DNA of 9,511 nucleotides. It comes from Fidelibacterota bacterium (lineage in GTDB: Bacteria; Fidelibacterota; UBA8477; JABMPR01). The stretch covers positions 1-9,511 of the forward strand of contig JAUVDF010000022.1 of the NCBI GenBank assembly GCA_030595455.1. The letters run 5' to 3'. Positions 5,942-9,511 of the stretch are shown piece by piece. The position numbers were made by a program, and so were the translations under genes. Each line of letters begins with the position of its first letter. Position 1 is the stretch's first letter. Under the pieces are notes generated by a model that was given only the letters and a program-made list of their open reading frames with translations, had not been told where the DNA came from and ran no database searches.

Positions 5942-6862
5942 ATGACATCAAAACTGGGAAAATTACTGACCGAGCAACGGAATCCCAATAGCATGAAGCT
6001 GGATTCATCCTCCATTCGTGATATTTTGGAGATCATTAATCAGGAAGATCAAATTATTGCTGGTCGTGTTGCTGAGCAGATGGATGATATTGAGAAAGCC
6101 ACCAATTTGGTAGATCAGGCATTTCAAAATGAAGGTCGTTTGATCTATACTGGGGCTGGAACCAGTGGTCGCCTGGGTGTCTTAGATGCCTCTGAGATTC
6201 CACCAACCTATAATGCCTCCAGTGAACGAGTTCAGGGCTTTATCGCCGGTGGTTATTCGGCGCTGAGAAATGCTGTGGAAGGTGCTGAGGATTTTCCAGA
6301 AGATGGTCGTAAGCTGATCGATGAAATTAATGTTAGTAGTAAAGATGTGGTTATGGGAATTGCTACTAGCGGCGTGACACCCTACGTTTTGGGTTCATTG
6401 CAACGTGCTAAAGAGCTGGGTGCCGCAACGGTCTTTTTTACCTGTGCTGACCGGAGTCACATCGACATTGATGTAGATGTGCTTATTTCAGTGCCTGTGG
6501 GGCCAGAAGTTGTAACTGGATCAACCCGTATGAAATCAGGTACTGCCACTAAAATGGTGCTTAATATGATCACCACTACGGCTATGATTAAACGGGGTAA
6601 GGTTTATGAGAATCTCATGGTTGACTTGAAGGCTACAAATGTCAAACTTGAAGATCGAGCTCGTCGGATTGTCTCAACCATTACCGGTTGCAGCTATGAA
6701 GAAGCGACTGACCTGTTAATCAAAGCTGATAATTATGTAAAGGTTGCCTTGGTTATGTATAATGGCAATGCTTCAGCTGAAGAGAGTCGACAGTATCTGG
6801 AAAAATTTGCCGGTAGTGTGCGAGAGGCTGTTGAAGCACTCGAAAAAACACACAATAATTAA
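5942..6862 (+). CDS. murQ: N-acetylmuramic acid 6-phosphate etherase MurQ
   Basis: MurQ cleaves the D-lactyl ether of MurNAc-6-phosphate to give GlcNAc-6-phosphate and D-lactate, a cytoplasmic step in recycling peptidoglycan. The 306-residue length matches the family. The SIS sugar-phosphate domain occupies about 55-220, with GRLIYTGAGTSGRLGVLDAS (65-84) binding phosphate and EIPPTYN next to it; Glu85 and Glu116 (in AVEGAED) align with the catalytic acids Glu83 and Glu114 of the E. coli enzyme. VTGSTRMKSGTATKMVLNM (191-209) and the C-terminal helical domain with TGCSYEEA (248-255) are also family hallmarks. The ATG at 5942 has AAGG six bases upstream. No MurP permease, AnmK kinase or NagZ gene accompanies it in this window, so the source of MurNAc-6-phosphate is not shown. 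It lies in a same-strand run between the CMD gene and the sugar mutase. Confidence 0.97.
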   Translation: MTSKLGKLLTEQRNPNSMKLDSSSIRDILEIINQEDQIIAGRVAEQMDDIEKATNLVDQAFQNEGRLIYTGAGTSGRLGVLDASEIPPTYNASSERVQGFIAGGYSALRNAVEGAEDFPEDGRKLIDEINVSSKDVVMGIATSGVTPYVLGSLQRAKELGAATVFFTCADRSHIDIDVDVLISVPVGPEVVTGSTRMKSGTATKMVLNMITTTAMIKRGKVYENLMVDLKATNVKLEDRARRIVSTITGCSYEEATDLLIKADNYVKVALVMYNGNASAEESRQYLEKFAGSVREAVEALEKTHNN

Positions 6863-6880
6863 CCACAGAGCGTACAGAGG
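6861..6880 (+). repeat. Short CACAGAG-type repeat in the murQ-mutase gap
   Basis: Just after the murQ stop, CACAGAG (6864-6870) is followed by TACAGAG (6873-6879) with a 9-base period, inside a sequence opening AACCACAGAG. I recall similar AACCACAGAG/ACAGAG blocks as dispersed intergenic repeats in many environmental genomes, but only one copy is present here. The rest of the 60-bp gap holds the ribosome binding site AGGAG of the next gene and no good terminator. Confidence 0.3.
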
Positions 6881-6922
6881 GTTTTAATAAGCCTTGGAAA
6901 AGGAAATTAGGAGAAATTATAA

Positions 6923-8299
6923 ATGAACATCAATGAATTTATTTTTAGAGAATATGATATACGCGGAGAAGTCGCAGTTGACTTTCCTGAAGAAGTTGTC
7001 GTTGCCCTTGGAAAAGCATTTGCAACAATCGTCAAGCGTCGTGGCGGAAAAAAAATCACCCTATCAGGTGATATTCGTCTGACTACGCCTCAACTAAAAG
7101 AATATTTTAAAGCAGGTGCTTTATCCACTGGGATTAATGTCCTGGATATTGGCATTCTGCCAACACCGGGAAATTATTTTAGTGTCTTCCATTTTGATGA
7201 TGTGGATGGTGCTTGCCAGATTACTGGCTCCCATAACCCACCAGAATTCAATGGTTTCAAGCTAACCCTTGATCAATTGGCCTTCTTTGGTCCAGATATT
7301 CAGGACATGCTAGCACTGATTCAGAATGATGATTATGAAACTGGAGCGGGAGTCGCTACTGAATACGATCTGTTGCAGGAGTACGTTGATAATATTGTCA
7401 AAGGCATAGATCTGAAGCGACCCATGCGTATCGTTGTGGATTCTGGGAATGCAGCAGCAGCCCTGTGTGCCGTGGAAGTATATGAAAGATTGGGTTGTGA
7501 AGTAACCCCATTGTTTTGTGATGTTGATGGGACATTCCCTAATCATCATCCGGATCCTACTGTGGCAGCCAATTTGAAGGATATTATGGATGAAGTCAAA
7601 CGCGGTGGCTATGATGTTGGCTTAGCCTTTGATGGAGATGCCGATCGTTTGGGTGTAATCGATGAAAAAGGAAACGTGGTTTGGGCTGATTACCAAATGA
7701 TTCTCTTCGCTCAGGATGTAATCAAATCCAAAGCTGATCATATCATTTTTGATGTGAAATGTTCCCAGGCTTTAGAGGAGAAAATCTTGGAGTTTGGTGG
7801 TACACCAGTTATGTATAAAACGGGCCACTCTCATATAAAAACCCACATGAAAAAATTGAATTCACCCTTTTCTGGCGAGATGAGTGGACACCTGTTCTTT
7901 GCTGATAGGTATTATGGCTTTGATGATGCCATTTACAATGGTGGACGCATGCTGGAATTACTTTCAAAGACCGATCGTCCATTGTCAGAAATGGTGGATG
8001 AGCTTCCCAAATATTACTCAACGCCTGAAATTCGGCTGACTTGTAACTCTGATGCAGAAAAATTTGAAATTGCTAAGAATGCAGCAGACTATTTCAAAAA
8101 GAATTACGATTGCATCACTGTTGATGGGGTTCGAATCCGTTTTGGTGATGGCTGGGGTCTGGTAAGAGCATCTAACACTCAACCAGTACTGGTTGTTCGA
8201 TTTGAAGCGAAGACTCAAGAGCGAATGGAAGAAATTCAGAAACTTGTAATGGATAAGATTGGGGAATTCGGCGAGGTCCGTCTTGACGAAGGACATTGA
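6923..8299 (+). CDS. Phosphomannomutase/phosphoglucomutase (alpha-D-phosphohexomutase)
   Basis: This cytoplasmic enzyme interconverts hexose 6-phosphate and 1-phosphate through a phosphoserine, supplying precursors for nucleotide sugars used in lipopolysaccharide and glycans. The 458 residues show all four domains. FREYDIRG (8-15) opens domain 1 and the phosphoserine loop TGSHNPPEFNG (101-111) carries Ser103. The metal loop FDGDADR (236-242) has Asp237, Asp239 and Asp241; the sugar loop GEMSGH is at 318-323; the phosphate-binding loop RASNTQP is at 415-421. The sequence resembles AlgC/ManB-type dual enzymes, but specificity for mannose, glucose or glucosamine cannot be read reliably; the GEMSGH loop favours mannose/glucose over glucosamine. 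AGGAG lies about nine bases before the ATG. The last codons overlap the start of fni by 17 bp, so the two are probably co-translated. Confidence 0.95.
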   Translation: MNINEFIFREYDIRGEVAVDFPEEVVVALGKAFATIVKRRGGKKITLSGDIRLTTPQLKEYFKAGALSTGINVLDIGILPTPGNYFSVFHFDDVDGACQITGSHNPPEFNGFKLTLDQLAFFGPDIQDMLALIQNDDYETGAGVATEYDLLQEYVDNIVKGIDLKRPMRIVVDSGNAAAALCAVEVYERLGCEVTPLFCDVDGTFPNHHPDPTVAANLKDIMDEVKRGGYDVGLAFDGDADRLGVIDEKGNVVWADYQMILFAQDVIKSKADHIIFDVKCSQALEEKILEFGGTPVMYKTGHSHIKTHMKKLNSPFSGEMSGHLFFADRYYGFDDAIYNGGRMLELLSKTDRPLSEMVDELPKYYSTPEIRLTCNSDAEKFEIAKNAADYFKKNYDCITVDGVRIRFGDGWGLVRASNTQPVLVVRFEAKTQERMEEIQKLVMDKIGEFGEVRLDEGH

Positions 8300-9317
8300 G
8301 CAGCGTAAGCGTGATCATCTTAAACTTGCGCAAGATGATTCTTTAAAATTCAATATTTCCGCCGGGTTTGACCGCTGGAGATTGATCCATAACGCCCTCC
8401 CTGAAATAGATCTTCAGGACGTAGATACCACAGCTGGTTTCCTTGGGAAAAAGCTGAACTTCCCTATGCTTATCAGCTCTATGAGCGGCGGATTTAAAGA
8501 AAGCCTGGCCTTTAATGCCGTTTTAGCAGAAGCTGCTGAAAATGTTGGTTGTGCACTAGGCCTTGGTAGTATTCGAGCTGCTCTGGAAGATAAATTTGTG
8601 GCTGATAGCTTCTTGATAGCCAGAAAAAAAGCTCCAACGGCAGTGATCTTAGCCAATATAGGTATTGCTCAGGTCAGAGAGGGTAATTCCCTGCAAAAAA
8701 CGATTAACTTTTGCAGTGAGCTAAAAGCTGATGGGCTCATAATCCATTTAAATTCACTCCAGGAAGCTTTCCAACCTGGTGGCGATACAAAATTTCGCGG
8801 TGCTTTGGCGGCAATTGAAACCTGGGTAAAGAATTTTCCGCTCCCGATTATAGTTAAAGAGGTTGGTCAAGGACTCTCTCCAAAGGTGATTCAGAGACTG
8901 GAAAATGTAGGTGTAGACACCATTGATATTGCAGGAGCAGGGGGAAGCAACTGGATATCCATTGAGAAGGAAAGACTTCCTGCTGATCAAAGAGTATTAA
9001 AACAGACAGCTGCAGAATTTTCTGACTGGGGAGAACCAACAGCAGAGGTTTTAGCTGAGCTGAGTACTACAACTACCGTTATTGCCAGTGGTGGTTTACA
9101 AAGCCCACTGGATTTAGTAAAATCATTAGCTTTAGGTGCCCATCTGGGCGGCATAGCTGGTGCCTTATTGAAACCAGCCCTTTCCGGAAATCCAAATCAA
9201 GTGATAGAAGTACTGCAAACCTGGCAGGAGACGCTTAGATTGGCAATGTTTGGTATGGGCGTCGCAACGATTCCTGAGTTGATTGGGAATCACGCATTAC
9301 TTAAAAAAAATGATTAA
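8283..9317 (+). CDS. fni: Type 2 isopentenyl-diphosphate delta-isomerase (FMN-dependent)
   Basis: Fni interconverts isopentenyl and dimethylallyl diphosphate using reduced FMN and Mg2+, unrelated to the type 1 enzyme. The 344-residue TIM-barrel protein shows QRKRDHL near the start (7-13), PMLISSMSGG (61-70), ALGLGSIR (91-98), IHLNSLQEAFQPGGD (154-168) with Gln160 and Glu161 as the expected catalytic and metal residues, IVKEVGQG (190-197), AGAGGSNW (217-224), DWGEPTA (248-254) and the FMN-phosphate loops IASGG and GIAGALL. The start is taken at TTG 8283 because GAGG sits six bases before it and the protein then opens just before the family RK motif. An in-frame TTG at 8259 would add eight unusual residues and lacks a good ribosome binding site. 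It overlaps the mutase gene by 17 bp and precedes a prenyltransferase gene by 36 bp, a natural pathway pair. Confidence 0.96.
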   Translation: MTKDIEQRKRDHLKLAQDDSLKFNISAGFDRWRLIHNALPEIDLQDVDTTAGFLGKKLNFPMLISSMSGGFKESLAFNAVLAEAAENVGCALGLGSIRAALEDKFVADSFLIARKKAPTAVILANIGIAQVREGNSLQKTINFCSELKADGLIIHLNSLQEAFQPGGDTKFRGALAAIETWVKNFPLPIIVKEVGQGLSPKVIQRLENVGVDTIDIAGAGGSNWISIEKERLPADQRVLKQTAAEFSDWGEPTAEVLAELSTTTTVIASGGLQSPLDLVKSLALGAHLGGIAGALLKPALSGNPNQVIEVLQTWQETLRLAMFGMGVATIPELIGNHALLKKND

Positions 9318-9353
9318 ATTGTCATAGCAGAGATAAGCACAGGAATTGTAAAT

Positions 9354-9511
9354 ATGGATCAAGCAATAAATCAGAAGTTAGACCTGTGGCGTGAAGCTGT
9401 TCGGCATCAGTTAAGCAATCCAAAGTTTAAAGCTGAACCAAAATATTTATACGACCCGATGCGCTATGCCCTGCAGAGTGAAGGTAAAATGCTCCGCCCG
9501 GCACTATGTCT
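9354..9511 (+). CDS. Polyprenyl (geranylgeranyl/farnesyl-type) diphosphate synthase, N-terminal part
   Basis: This is the first 52 codons of a gene that continues past the window. The opening resembles trans-prenyltransferases of the IspA/CrtE/IspB family, which condense isopentenyl diphosphate with allylic diphosphates: KYLYDPMRYALQSEGKMLRPAL matches the first conserved region, where the lysine of GK and the arginine of RP bind isopentenyl diphosphate. The usual GGKRLRP reads EGKMLRP here. The replaced arginine is variable across the wider family, so activity is probably kept. The aspartate-rich motifs lie outside the window, so chain length cannot be judged. The ATG at 9354 has AGGA nine bases upstream. 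It follows fni directly, which makes its substrate, so a shared isoprenoid operon is likely. Confidence 0.88.
   Translation, partial: MDQAINQKLDLWREAVRHQLSNPKFKAEPKYLYDPMRYALQSEGKMLRPALC

Noticed and set aside
9400..9511. Loss of function in the prenyltransferase because GKRLRP reads GKMLRP
   Set aside because: The lysine and the last arginine, which bind isopentenyl diphosphate, are kept; the replaced arginine varies among eukaryotic family members.

Overview
The window looks like ordinary chromosome from a Gram-negative bacterium of moderate GC. I see no phage, transposon, CRISPR, tRNA or rRNA signal. An LptF/LptG-type lipopolysaccharide-export permease and a signal-peptide-bearing outer-membrane beta-barrel point to a diderm. 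The barrel, of the PorV/DUF5723 kind, together with the general gene flavour suggests the FCB side of the tree (Marinimicrobia, Calditrichota or similar). That placement is inference from remembered family distributions and cannot be settled here.

Layout. (A) 1-2356, plus strand: the 3' end of an unrecognised protein gene overlaps by 4 bp a 457-residue predicted outer-membrane protein; a Crp/Fnr-family regulator follows after 24 bp. (B) 2357-2690: a short promoter region with a CRP-like palindrome, then a 65-residue two-helix DUF2892 (YgaP-type) membrane protein. (C) 2704-2751: a very strong hairpin terminator between convergent genes. (D) 2778-5081, minus strand: a CNNM/CBS-domain (CorC/HlyC-like) membrane protein followed 12 bp later by the LptF/LptG permease, a two-gene envelope operon. 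(E) 5082-5251: a divergent promoter region with a 6-bp-arm inverted repeat. (F) 5252-9511, plus strand: a closely packed run of a CMD-domain protein, MurQ etherase, phosphoglucomutase/phosphomannomutase, type 2 isopentenyl-diphosphate isomerase, and the start of a polyprenyl diphosphate synthase that runs off the window.

How it fits together. Region F joins cell-wall amino-sugar recycling (MurQ), sugar-1-phosphate supply (mutase) and isoprenoid synthesis (Fni and prenyltransferase), all of which can feed envelope precursors; region D handles envelope export and ion-related membrane function. The most interesting regulatory observation is that the Crp/Fnr protein keeps the three residues that let CRP read TGTGA, and a TGTGA/TCACA palindrome sits about 42-43 bp upstream of the predicted start site of the neighbouring DUF2892 gene. 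The spacer is one base shorter than canonical. No clearly novel multi-gene system is visible. The least explained items are the first partial gene, the cysteine-poor double CMD protein, and the two candidate operators.
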